DNA of 32,463 nucleotides from NCBI GenBank assembly GCA_036262515.1, contig DATAIT010000045.1, positions 1 to 32,463 on the forward strand, written 5' to 3'. Of the stretch, positions 6,940-14,853 are shown piece after piece. Each line of letters begins with the position of its first letter. The stretch's first letter is position 1. The notes under the pieces were generated by a model. The model ran no database searches. It saw only the letters and a program-made list of their open reading frames with translations, and was not told the origin of the DNA. The translations under genes and the position numbers were made by a program. Source of the stretch: Acidimicrobiales bacterium (lineage in GTDB: Bacteria > Actinomycetota > Acidimicrobiia > Acidimicrobiales > GCA-2861595).

Positions 6940-9138
6940 GTGGAGAGCCCGTTTCTCGCCCGAATCGCCGCCATCCTGCTCGCCTTCGCCGCTGCCGCAC
7001 CCGTCGTCGTCGTGGCCCTCGTGATGGTCGCGCTGACGACGCTGCCCGTTCCGGACAAGCTGCCGACGGCCCGGCCGCCGGGAGGCAGCCAGATCAGCCG
7101 CGTGTTCGACGTGAACGGCGAGGAGATCGGCCAGTTCACCGAGTTCGAGCAGAACCGCCCGGTGAAGCCGGCCGACATCCCCGACCACCTGAAGAAGGCG
7201 GTGGTGGCGGCCGAGGACAAGAACTTCTACTCCCACAGCGGCGTCGACTTCGCGGCCACGATCCGCGCCCTCATCGCCGACCTGCGTGGCCAGGAGGTCG
7301 TCCAGGGTGGTTCCACGATCACCCAGCAGTACGTGAAGGCGGCGTACACGACCGGTGAGCGCACCATCGCCCGCAAGGTCCGCGAGGGCATCCTGGCCCG
7401 GCAGCTGTCGCGGAAGGCGAACAAGGACGAGATCCTCTTCAAGTACCTGTCCTCGATCTACCTGGGCGAGGGCGCGTACGGGGTGGGGGCCGCCTCGGAG
7501 ACCTACTTCCGCAAGCAGGTGAGCGAGCTGACGCTGTCCGAGTCCGCCCTGTTGGCCGGGCTCATCCCGGCGCCCAGCCGCTACGAGCCGCGGGCCAACC
7601 CCGGGTCGGCCGAGGTCAAGCGCCAGTTGGTCCTCGACCGCATGCTCGAGGAGGGGTTCATCTCGGAGGAGGAGCACGCCAAGGCTTCACAGGAGCGCGT
7701 GTGGCTGGCCGCCAACGGGCCGCTCACCAGCCGGCCCGTCACCAACGTCTATCCCGCCCGGCAGAACTTCACCAAGTACCCCTACTTCGTCGACTACGTG
7801 CGCCGGTACCTCGAGGAGAAGCTGGGGCGCGACGCCGTGTACCGGGGCGGGCTGGAGATCCGCACCACCATCGACCCCCGGCTCCAGGACGCGGCCGAGC
7901 GGGCCACCTCCGAGAGCCTCATCGGGGTGGACCAGGCCATCGAGATGGCGCTGGTGTCCGTGGAGCCGCAGACGGGCTACGTGAAGGCGATGGTGGGCGG
8001 ACGTGACTTCCTGGCGCCCGGCGGCCAGGTCAACCTGGCCCTCGGGAAGTGCGCGCTGGCGCCTGCGGCGGTACGCAGCAAGGTCGACGTTCCGGCCTCG
8101 TGCTGGGACCCCAAGGCCGTCACAGTGGAGGGCGGTGGCACGGGCCGCCAGCCCGGATCGTCGTGGAAGCCGTTCGTGCTGGCCGCCGCCTTCGCCAAGG
8201 GGATCTCCGACAAGAAGGTGTACTCGGCGCCGAGCCACTACCGCATCCCGCACTGCACGGGGGAGAAGGGCTGCGTCATCGAGAACTTCGAGGGCACGTC
8301 CGGCGGTCGGGCCACCCTTCGGGAGGCCACGGAGCACTCCTACAACACCGTCTACGCCCAGGTGATCGGTGAAGTGGGCGTTCCCGAGGTCGGCGAGATG
8401 GCCAAGAAGCTCGGGATCACCTCGGCATGGGTGGCCAACCCCGAGGTGCACGGGCCGAGCTACGCGCTGGGAGCGCAGGAGGTGGCGCCTCTCGACATGG
8501 CGTCCGCCTTCGGCGTGTTCGCCAACAGCGGCATCCGCAACGACCCCACGCCGGTCGTGTGGGCGAAGCGGCCGGACGGGAAGTTCGCCGTGGACAACCG
8601 TCAGCCCCAGGGCCGGCGGGTCCTCGCCGAGATCATCGCCGACAACGTCACCGACGTCCTCAAGGGCGTCATCACCGGGGGCACCGGTACCAGGGCCAAC
8701 ATCGGCCGGCCGGCGGCCGGCAAGACCGGTACGGCCCAGGAGTTCCGCGACGCCTGGTTCATCGGGTACACACCCACGCTGTCCGCCGCCGTGTGGATCG
8801 GCAACAAGGCCAAGCCGACCCCGCTGCGCAACGTGAAGGGGTTGGAGCGCGTCACCGGCGGGTCGATCCCCGCCGAGACGTGGAAGCTGTTCATGGACGA
8901 GGCCATGAAGGACGTGCCCGTGTCGGACTTCCCGGTTCCCATTCCGCTGGAGTCGACCTCGACGACGGCCACCACGCTGTTCCCGCCCTCGACCACCACC
9001 GTCCCGTACCGGTACGAGGACACGACGACCACCTTCGACACGACGCCCACCACCCTGCCGGAGGAGACGACCACCACGACGTTCCCGGCGACGACCACGA
9101 CCACGATCAGGCGCTGCGGACTGCTGCTCGTCTGCTGA
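6940..9138 (+). CDS. class A penicillin-binding protein (transglycosylase/transpeptidase)
   Basis: 732 residues. After a short N-terminal membrane anchor (ILLAFAAAAPVVVVALVMVA) comes a GT51 glycosyltransferase domain with AAEDKNFYSHSGVDF near residue 92 and GGSTITQQYVK. It polymerises lipid II into glycan strands. The transpeptidase domain has SSWK (catalytic Ser407), SYN at 467-469 and KTGTA at 595-599, all intact, so it should cross-link peptidoglycan and bind beta-lactams. The last 60 residues are a Thr/Pro tail (repeated TTTT) ending in RRCGLLLVC, a low-complexity extension common in this bacterial group that may reach into the wall. GTG 6940 gives a natural short cytoplasmic N-terminus. 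It may be ponA-like, but I cannot tell which paralog it is. Confidence 0.95.
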   Translation: MESPFLARIAAILLAFAAAAPVVVVALVMVALTTLPVPDKLPTARPPGGSQISRVFDVNGEEIGQFTEFEQNRPVKPADIPDHLKKAVVAAEDKNFYSHSGVDFAATIRALIADLRGQEVVQGGSTITQQYVKAAYTTGERTIARKVREGILARQLSRKANKDEILFKYLSSIYLGEGAYGVGAASETYFRKQVSELTLSESALLAGLIPAPSRYEPRANPGSAEVKRQLVLDRMLEEGFISEEEHAKASQERVWLAANGPLTSRPVTNVYPARQNFTKYPYFVDYVRRYLEEKLGRDAVYRGGLEIRTTIDPRLQDAAERATSESLIGVDQAIEMALVSVEPQTGYVKAMVGGRDFLAPGGQVNLALGKCALAPAAVRSKVDVPASCWDPKAVTVEGGGTGRQPGSSWKPFVLAAAFAKGISDKKVYSAPSHYRIPHCTGEKGCVIENFEGTSGGRATLREATEHSYNTVYAQVIGEVGVPEVGEMAKKLGITSAWVANPEVHGPSYALGAQEVAPLDMASAFGVFANSGIRNDPTPVVWAKRPDGKFAVDNRQPQGRRVLAEIIADNVTDVLKGVITGGTGTRANIGRPAAGKTGTAQEFRDAWFIGYTPTLSAAVWIGNKAKPTPLRNVKGLERVTGGSIPAETWKLFMDEAMKDVPVSDFPVPIPLESTSTTATTLFPPSTTTVPYRYEDTTTTFDTTPTTLPEETTTTTFPATTTTTIRRCGLLLVC

Positions 9139-9174
9139 GGGCTCCGCCCGGCGCGCCGCCCCCGCCGGCGGCGA

Positions 9175-9771
9175 TCAGGGGACGGTGACGGTGAGGGGCA
9201 CGGTGGTCGTCGTGGTGGACGACGCCGTGGTCGTGGTGGACGGAGCCGCCGTCGTGGTGGTTGCCGCAGTGGTGGTTGTGGTGGCCGCCGTGGTCGACGT
9301 GGTGGACGACGAGCTCGAGGTCGTCGACGAGCTGGTGGACGTGGGCAGCGTGGTGGTCGCCGGGTCCTCGGTGCCGTCGTCGTCCTGGGCCTGCGCCCAG
9401 AGGACGACACCGAGCACGACGATCAGCAGACCCAGCAGGATCAATGTGGCCAGCGCCCAGTTGAACGGCGGCGGCCCGACCGGTGCGTACGCCGGACGAT
9501 CGTCGCGCCCGTCGTCGACGATCCGCTCCTCGCGCTCGACCGTCCGCGCCGTGGGAAGGACGCGCGTGGCGTCGGGCGGCGGGGGCGCAACCGGCGGGAC
9601 GGCGGGCGCCGTCGGCTCCGGTTCGGCCGGGACGGCGACGCCGCGGGGCGCTCCGCAGTTCGTGCAGAATCGCGCGTCAGGCGCGAGCTGCGCGCCGCAG
9701 GAGGCGCAGAACGCCCCTGCGCCGGACTCGCGGCCGGCGTCGGGGCCGGGCGGCGGCGGGTGGTCGCTCAT
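9175..9771 (-). CDS. zinc-ribbon membrane protein with Thr/Ser-rich tail
   Basis: 198 residues. The N-terminus carries a double CxxC zinc ribbon (FCASCGAQL ... FCTNCGAPRG), followed by a Pro/Ala linker with TARTVEREERIVDDG. A single membrane helix (WALATLILLGLLIVVLGVVL) comes next, then about 75 residues made almost only of Thr, Ser and Ala. The ribbon should face the cytoplasm and the tail the outside. Function unknown; such proteins may sense or scaffold envelope components. ATG 9771 was chosen because it places the zinc ribbon near the N-terminus; a GTG at 9816 would add 15 residues without similarity. It is convergent with the PBP gene, whose tail has the same composition. Confidence 0.75.
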   Translation of the reverse strand: MSDHPPPPGPDAGRESGAGAFCASCGAQLAPDARFCTNCGAPRGVAVPAEPEPTAPAVPPVAPPPPDATRVLPTARTVEREERIVDDGRDDRPAYAPVGPPPFNWALATLILLGLLIVVLGVVLWAQAQDDDGTEDPATTTLPTSTSSSTTSSSSSTTSTTAATTTTTAATTTTAAPSTTTTASSTTTTTVPLTVTVP

Positions 9772-9817
9772 GGGGGCATTCTTGCCCGTGCCGCGTCCCA
9801 ATGCCGTCACCGACACG

Positions 9818-9823
9818 TAGGGT
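9818..9823 (+). promoter_or_regulatory. candidate -10 box (TAGGGT), leaderless start
   Basis: TAGGGT is followed by exactly 7 nt and then GTG 9831. The same TAGGxT-7-start layout is seen at 12975 and 22837. There is no Shine-Dalgarno, so the MoxR gene is probably translated from a leaderless mRNA. Confidence 0.5.
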
Positions 9824-9830
9824 TGCGGCC

Positions 9831-10919
9831 GTGACCAGCCAGAACACCACGGTGGAGGCGCTCGGCGTGGCCGTCGCCGCCCAGGTGCCCGTTCTGCTGT
9901 GGGGTGCGCCGGGCACCGGGAAGTCGTCGGTCATCCGGGCCCTGGCCGACGCCATGGGCTGGCCGTGCGAGACCGTGATCGCCGCCATCCGCGAGCCCTC
10001 GGACTTCTCCGGCCTGCCCGTCGTCGTCGGCGGGGTGGTGCAGTTCGCGCCGCCTCGGTGGGCCGAGCGGCTGTCGGCGGCCGGACGGGGCCTCCTGTTC
10101 CTCGACGAGATCTCCACCGCCCCGCCGGCCGTCCAGGCCGCCCTGCTGCGCGTCGTGCTCGAGCGGGTGGTCGGCGACATCGAGCTCCCGGGCGACGTCG
10201 TCGTGGTGGCGGCGGCCAACCCGCCCGAGCAGTCGGCCGACGGCTGGGACCTCTCGGCGCCGCTGGCCAACCGCTTCTGCCACCTCGACTGGTCGGTGGA
10301 GCCGGCCGTGTTCGCCCAGGGCCTGGCCGGGGGCTGGGATCCCCCGGTGGTGCCCGCACTGCCCCCGGGATGGGAGCAGGGCGTGGGCCACACGCGCAGC
10401 CTCGTGTCGGCGTTCGTGACCGTCCGCCCCGGGCTCGCCTGCCAGGTGCCCACCGACGCCGCCCACGCCGGGCGGGGATGGCCCAGCCCCCGCACCTGGG
10501 ACATGGCGGCGCGCCTGTGGGCCGCCGCCCAGGCGGCCGGCGCCAGCACGGAAGCGGAGACCGCGCTCATCACGGGGTGCGTGGGCGACGGGCCCGGCGT
10601 CGAGCTCCTCATGTGGGAGATGGACATGGACCTGCCCGACCCCGAGGAGGTGCTGGCCGACCCCGACGGCTTCGAGCTGCCCGAGCGCGGCGACCGCACG
10701 TACGCCCTGCTCTCGGCGGTGGCGTCGGCCGTCGCCGCCCGCGCCACGCCCGAGCGCTGGCTGGCCGGCTGGCGGGTGCTCGGCCGGGCCGGCGAGAACA
10801 CACCGGACGTGGCCGCCGTGGCCGCCCGGGTGCTGGCCGGGTGCCGGCCCGCCGGCGCCGTCGCCCCGCCGGAGGTGAAGCTCTTCGCCCCCCTGCTCAA
10901 GGACGCAGGATTGCTGTGA
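9831..10919 (+). CDS. MoxR-family AAA+ ATPase
   Basis: 362 residues. Walker A is GAPGTGKSS (Lys31), Walker B is LLFLDEI (Asp92-Glu93) with STAPPAVQAALLRVVLERVVG after it, and a sensor-1 type AAANPPEQSADG follows. 'Dxxx-A-P-xxQAALL' and the substrate-loop layout are those of MoxR chaperone-like ATPases, which usually act with a VWA-domain partner encoded next door to mature or remodel a protein complex. The C-terminal lid region (about 200-362) is longer than usual and does not resemble the RavA LARA domain. It heads a unit with genes at 10953, 12198 and 12988; gaps are 33, 6 and 10 nt. GTG 9831 fits the TAGGGT box. Confidence 0.88.
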   Translation: MTSQNTTVEALGVAVAAQVPVLLWGAPGTGKSSVIRALADAMGWPCETVIAAIREPSDFSGLPVVVGGVVQFAPPRWAERLSAAGRGLLFLDEISTAPPAVQAALLRVVLERVVGDIELPGDVVVVAAANPPEQSADGWDLSAPLANRFCHLDWSVEPAVFAQGLAGGWDPPVVPALPPGWEQGVGHTRSLVSAFVTVRPGLACQVPTDAAHAGRGWPSPRTWDMAARLWAAAQAAGASTEAETALITGCVGDGPGVELLMWEMDMDLPDPEEVLADPDGFELPERGDRTYALLSAVASAVAARATPERWLAGWRVLGRAGENTPDVAAVAARVLAGCRPAGAVAPPEVKLFAPLLKDAGLL

Positions 10920-10952
10920 CCTGCGCAGCGGGAGGCCCGCCGGTGGTGCTCG

Positions 10953-12191
10953 GTGACTGACCCGTCACCCGCTCCTGCCGCCCCTTCCGGGCCTGTGCCC
11001 CTGGATGCCCGACGGCTGGCCGTGGCCCGGCTGTGGGCCGTCTCCCGGCATCCGTACCTGGCGGCGGCCATCTTCGCCTCTCCTGTCGTGGCGGTGCCGG
11101 GGCTGGGCAAGGTGACCGTCGACGAGTCGTGGCGGCTGTACGTCGACCCGGAGCTGGTCGAGGAGTGGAGCGTCGAGGTGCTCGGGAGCCTGCTCGTGCA
11201 CCACGCCGGGCACCTGGTGCGCGACCACGCCGGCAGGGCGCGCAGCCTGGGCGTGAGCGAGCACGTCACCAAGGACTGGGCGCTGGCGGCCGACGCCGAG
11301 ATCAACGACGACCTCGTCAACACCGGCCTGCGCCTCCCGTCGGACCCCGTGTTGCCGCAGTCGTTCGGGTGGGAGCCGAGCCGGCTGGCCGAGGAGTACT
11401 TCCACTGCGACCACCCCGACAGCGAGGCCGAGCCCGACTGCGGCAGCGGGGCGGATGCCCAGACGCGGTCCTGGGAGCTGCTGGCCGACCGCAAGAGCGG
11501 CCTTCCGCCCGGGGAGCGCCACCTCACCCGCGCCCAGGTGGCGTCCGACGTCCTGCGCTACTGCGAGGAGGGCAGGGGCCGGATGTCGAAGAGCTGGCTG
11601 CGGTGGGCCGAGGACATGCTCGACCCGCAGGTGGACTGGCGGCGGGTGCTGGCGGCCGAGATCCGCAAGGGCGTCGGCACCGTCGCCGGGCTGGTGGACT
11701 ACACGTACAAGCGGCCGTCCCGCCGGGCCGCCGCCACGCCCGCGGTGGTGCTGCCCGCCATGGAGCGGCCCGTCCCCGAGGTCGTGGTGCTGTGCGACAC
11801 GTCCGGCAGCATGGGGGAGCGGCAGCTGAGCCGCCTGCTGGCCGAGGTCGACGGCCTGCTGCGGGGCGTCGGACTGGCCCGCAGCCGCCTGCGCGTGCTG
11901 GCCGTCGACGCCGCCGTCCATGCCGTGCAGCGGGTGTCCAGCGGGCGCCGCCTGGAGCTGCTGGGCGGAGGCGGCACCGACATGGCCGCCGGCGTGCAGG
12001 CGGCGGCGAAGCTGCGTCCCCGCCCGTCGGTGATCGTCGTGCTCACCGACGGTCTCACGCCGTGGCCGGCCGCCGCGCCGAAGGGGATCGCCGTCGTCGT
12101 GGGCCTCATCGGCGGCGGGCGGGCCAGGGGCAACCGGGCCTGGCAGCCCCCAGAGTGGGCGCGGGTCGTCTCCATCGACGACGTCGCCTGA
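10953..12191 (+). CDS. VWA-like protein with DUF2201-type metallopeptidase domain, altered motif
   Basis: 412 residues. The N-terminal half resembles the putative metallopeptidase domain DUF2201: a helix with LLVHHAGHLVRDH and then WALAADAEINDDL. The expected HExxH reads HHAGH (His83-His84-Ala-Gly-His87), so the catalytic Glu is replaced by His and the domain may be inactive. The C-terminal half is a VWA domain with an intact metal site: DTSGS at 282-286, a Thr in GGGGTDMAAG and an Asp in VVLTDGLTPW. Proteins of this layout are paired with MoxR ATPases, as here. GTG 10953 gives a short Pro-rich N-terminus. Domain assignment of the VWA half is firm; the DUF2201 half is from pattern recognition. 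Confidence 0.82.
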   Translation: MTDPSPAPAAPSGPVPLDARRLAVARLWAVSRHPYLAAAIFASPVVAVPGLGKVTVDESWRLYVDPELVEEWSVEVLGSLLVHHAGHLVRDHAGRARSLGVSEHVTKDWALAADAEINDDLVNTGLRLPSDPVLPQSFGWEPSRLAEEYFHCDHPDSEAEPDCGSGADAQTRSWELLADRKSGLPPGERHLTRAQVASDVLRYCEEGRGRMSKSWLRWAEDMLDPQVDWRRVLAAEIRKGVGTVAGLVDYTYKRPSRRAAATPAVVLPAMERPVPEVVVLCDTSGSMGERQLSRLLAEVDGLLRGVGLARSRLRVLAVDAAVHAVQRVSSGRRLELLGGGGTDMAAGVQAAAKLRPRPSVIVVLTDGLTPWPAAAPKGIAVVVGLIGGGRARGNRAWQPPEWARVVSIDDVA

Positions 12192-12197
12192 GCCGCC

Positions 12198-12977
12198 GTG
12201 CCCGCACGAGACCGCTGGTGCCATCACGTGCCGCCCGCCACCGCCACCGTGGCCTGCAGCGGTGAGGAGCACCGGGTCAGCTGGCGGCGGGGGAAGCTGA
12301 AGGTCGAGGACCACGACCTGGCCGCCGAGCGCACCATGCTGGCCCTCGGCGGCGAGACACCGGCGTGCCTGCAGGTGATGACGCTGTGGCGGAACCTGCA
12401 CTCGTGGGCCATGTCGGGCCAGCTCCTCCTCCAGATGCAGTCGCGCCTCGGCCCCGACAAGCTCCTCGCCCCCGGCGACCTGCGCCGGGTCAGCGATCTC
12501 GGCCTCCTGCTCACCTGGGAGCGGGAGTGGCGGCGGTCCCGGTACTACTCCGAGCACGGCCGCCTGCTCCACGAGCAGCTGCGGTCGAGGGCCATGGCAC
12601 CGCTGCGCGAGCACCTCAAGTGCTGGCTGGCCCGCAACGGCTCCCGGAGGATTTCCAAGCTCGATCTCGAGCTCGGCCGGCGCGCCCAGCCTCCCTCGGT
12701 GCGCGGGCAGATGGACTCCGTGGGGGTGCGGGCCACCGCCACGCTGGGCGTGCGGTGGATGGTCGAGGTGTGGGCCAGGGGCCTCGACGTGGTCGACGGC
12801 GCGTTCGTCCTCGAGGTCAGCGGGCAGCCGGTGCGCAGCGTCCCCGAGGTGGCGCGCGTGCGGGCCGTGCGGTGGGACCCGCAGGGCCCGGACCGGTGGG
12901 GGCCGGTCGCCGCCCCGGCCCTGGTGCAGCGGCTCCCGGCGGGCGACTGGCGCCTGGAGTGGGATCGGGACCCGTAG
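12198..12977 (+). CDS. unknown protein in the MoxR/VWA unit
   Basis: 259 residues, rich in Trp, Arg and Leu. No domain is recognised. It begins with a Cys/His pair region (RWCHHV ... VACSGEEH). Its middle is strongly helical and basic (LLLTWEREWRRSRYYSEHG, EHLKCWLARNGSRRISK), and its end has beta character (GVRWMVEVWARG, FVLEVSGQPVRSV). No signal peptide or membrane helix is seen, so it should be cytoplasmic. GTG 12198 lies only 6 nt after the VWA gene stop, which argues for cotranscription and a role as substrate, adaptor or partner of the MoxR/VWA pair. This is inference from position only. Confidence 0.6.
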   Translation: MPARDRWCHHVPPATATVACSGEEHRVSWRRGKLKVEDHDLAAERTMLALGGETPACLQVMTLWRNLHSWAMSGQLLLQMQSRLGPDKLLAPGDLRRVSDLGLLLTWEREWRRSRYYSEHGRLLHEQLRSRAMAPLREHLKCWLARNGSRRISKLDLELGRRAQPPSVRGQMDSVGVRATATLGVRWMVEVWARGLDVVDGAFVLEVSGQPVRSVPEVARVRAVRWDPQGPDRWGPVAAPALVQRLPAGDWRLEWDRDP

Positions 12978-12980
12978 GCT
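12975..12980 (+). promoter_or_regulatory. candidate -10 box (TAGGCT) inside the operon
   Basis: TAGGCT overlaps the TAG stop of the preceding gene and ends 7 nt before ATG 12988. The intervening TGGAGTC has a GGAG too close to the ATG to work well as a ribosome site. An extra leaderless transcript for the last gene is possible. Confidence 0.45.
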
Positions 12981-12987
12981 TGGAGTC

Positions 12988-13731
12988 ATGCCGGCTCCGG
13001 TGCTCGACGCCACGTCCGGCCTGCTGGCGTTCATCCGCTACGGCTTCATGCCGAACCACCTCGGCTACTGCGGCGGCAACGACCAGGACGTCCTGTTCGA
13101 GTCCGCCGTCACCGGGCGGGCCGAGCGGGGGCTGGCGCCGCTGCTCGCCAAGTTCACCGGCGCGGTGCCGTATCTACGGACGATCGCCACCGCCAACGGC
13201 ATCGGCGACCCGTTCGAACGGCGCGTCGTCGACGCCTACTGGCTCGGCAACGACCTGCTCGACCATGTCGAGGCCAGCGCCCTGAGCCGCTCGCTCGAGG
13301 AACGCTTCGGCCGCCAGCTCACCGGCCGCTTGCGCGACGAGGTGCTGCGCAAGGCGCCCGAGGGAGCGCGGCCCCACCACCTGTTCCACGTCCTCGACGT
13401 CTACCGGCGACTGGAGGCCAAGGAGATCGGCATGGCAGCCATGGAGAGCTGCCGCATCAGCTGGGGCCGCGTGCGCGCCGTCGAGCCCGCCGCCCTCGTG
13501 GTCGAGCGCCAGCCCCTGGTCGAGCGGGCCGGGAAGCTCGAGCTCGGCCCCGTCGCCGTCGAACGGGTGCTGCGGACGCTGGAGGGCCAGGGGTTCACCG
13601 ACGACGTCGCCGTGGACGACTGGGTGTCGATCCACTGGGGCTGGGCGTGCGAGGTCCTCGACGACGGGCGGCTGGCCGGCCTGCGCCGCTGGTCGGCTTA
13701 CCACCTCGCCCTGGCCAACCAGACGATCTGA
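12988..13731 (+). CDS. DUF6390-like protein
   Basis: 247 residues, cytoplasmic, no known catalytic motif. The N-terminal signature LLAFIRYGFMPNHLGYCGGND, then LLAKFTGAVPYLRTIATANGI and VVDAYWLGNDLLDHV, resembles what I recall of DUF6390, a family of unknown function seen near [NiFe]-hydrogenase genes in actinobacteria. The C-terminal half has HHLFHVLDVYRR and paired VEPAALVVERQPLVERAG, ending DWVSIHWGWACEVLDDG. No hydrogenase gene is in this window, so its pairing here with MoxR/VWA is notable: MoxR/VWA systems often help metal-enzyme assembly. The family name comes from memory and needs a profile search. Confidence 0.6.
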   Translation: MPAPVLDATSGLLAFIRYGFMPNHLGYCGGNDQDVLFESAVTGRAERGLAPLLAKFTGAVPYLRTIATANGIGDPFERRVVDAYWLGNDLLDHVEASALSRSLEERFGRQLTGRLRDEVLRKAPEGARPHHLFHVLDVYRRLEAKEIGMAAMESCRISWGRVRAVEPAALVVERQPLVERAGKLELGPVAVERVLRTLEGQGFTDDVAVDDWVSIHWGWACEVLDDGRLAGLRRWSAYHLALANQTI

Positions 13732-13766
13732 CCGCCTCCTCCGGGAGCGAGCCGGAGAAGGGTCAG
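13728..13766. terminator. two-part hairpin between convergent genes
   Basis: CTGACC (13728-13733) pairs with GGTCAG (13761-13766), and CTCCGG (13739-13744) with CCGGAG (13752-13757). The structure overlaps both stop codons. There is no T-run, so it may be a rho-independent-like bidirectional pause or simply a transcript end structure. Confidence 0.4.
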
Positions 13767-14830
13767 CCGTCGAGTTGGGTCGTGGAGTAGAGCCCGCCCC
13801 GCAGGAGCCACCGGAAGGCCCGGAGGCGCTCGGAGGTGATGTTGAGCGACACCTCCACGCCGTCGGTGTCCGCCGAGCGGGCGGCGGCGAGCTCGCACAG
13901 TCTCCGGTAGATGGTGGCGTGGCGGTCGGCCTCCGCCTCGACGGTGGCGCGCGGCAGCCATCCGCTGCGGGCGAGAACGGCCCGCGTGTTCTCCGGGTCC
14001 GGGAAGCACAGGATGCCGCTCAGCACGGTGGGGTCGACCGCCTGGTCGTAGGGCGGCAGCTCATCGAAGAGCTCGAGGGTCCAGGCCAGGACGGCGGCAC
14101 CCTCGATCTGCCAGCTGCCGAAGGCCAACTCGGACTCCTCCACGCCGCCCGCCGGGCGTCGCAGGATCGTCGTCTCGTGCGGCTCGAGCTCAGCCGCCAT
14201 GCCGATCGACGTGATCCAGCGGGCGATGCCTTCGCGCGCCTCCTCCTGGTCCTTTCCGTCGTATTCGGTGAGCGTCCGGGCGGCCACCGCCAGCAGGGCC
14301 ACGAGACGCCCCTGGATGCGGACGTGCGAGGGGTCGAGCGGCTTGCCGCCGTCGGCCACGAGGAGGTCGGTGGAGCCGAGGACCTCGCCCATCATCGACA
14401 GCAGGCGGCCGTTGTGGAGATCGAGGATGAAGCCGTCCACCCGGGCGGCCACGTCGAGCGCCACGCTGGCCAACGGACCGGTGGGACGCAGGTCGTCCGG
14501 GTCGCCGGGCACGAACGACACGGCGATCTGGAGGTGGTGGATCGATTCCAGCACCCTCGGAAGCCCGGGCCCGCGGATCGACGAGACGACGTCGTCCCAC
14601 ACCTGGCGGCGGGCGGGGGTGGCCCGGTCGCCGTCGAAGGCTGCGGTGTCGATCTCGACGACGAGGGCGGGCGGCGTCCGGTGGAACACGCCCTTCTTCG
14701 CGCCGACCGTCACCCGGAACTTCGATCCCTTGCGCTCGACGGTCGCCCCGGGGAACGACCGGGCGACCTGGAGGGCGATGCGCCCGGGCTCGCCCTTGAG
14801 CCCGTACACCTGCAGCGGCGAGTCGGGCAT
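13763..14830 (-). CDS. DUF4272-domain protein
   Basis: 355 residues, no signal peptide. The C-terminal 190 residues match the pattern of DUF4272: a helical 'RLVALLAVAARTL ... ITSIGMAAELEPHE' segment, then the characteristic SWQIEGAAVLAWTLELFDEL and a late AEADRHATIYRRLCEL. The N-terminal half (LQVYGLKGEPGRIALQVARS ... VVEIDTAAFDGD ... HHLQIAVSFVP) is a separate alpha/beta region that I do not recognise. Function of the family is unknown. ATG 14830 has AGGGG 8 nt upstream. It is the last gene of a minus-strand operon and faces the MoxR/VWA unit head-on. Confidence 0.75.
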   Translation of the reverse strand: MPDSPLQVYGLKGEPGRIALQVARSFPGATVERKGSKFRVTVGAKKGVFHRTPPALVVEIDTAAFDGDRATPARRQVWDDVVSSIRGPGLPRVLESIHHLQIAVSFVPGDPDDLRPTGPLASVALDVAARVDGFILDLHNGRLLSMMGEVLGSTDLLVADGGKPLDPSHVRIQGRLVALLAVAARTLTEYDGKDQEEAREGIARWITSIGMAAELEPHETTILRRPAGGVEESELAFGSWQIEGAAVLAWTLELFDELPPYDQAVDPTVLSGILCFPDPENTRAVLARSGWLPRATVEAEADRHATIYRRLCELAAARSADTDGVEVSLNITSERLRAFRWLLRGGLYSTTQLDG

Positions 14831-14853
14831 GGCCAGCACCCCTGAGCCCGCCG

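Noticed and set aside
9772-11527. Minus-strand frame of about 600 codons opposite the MoxR and VWA genes
   Set aside because: Antisense Ser/Arg/Thr-rich reading with no family features; the plus-strand genes have intact motifs.
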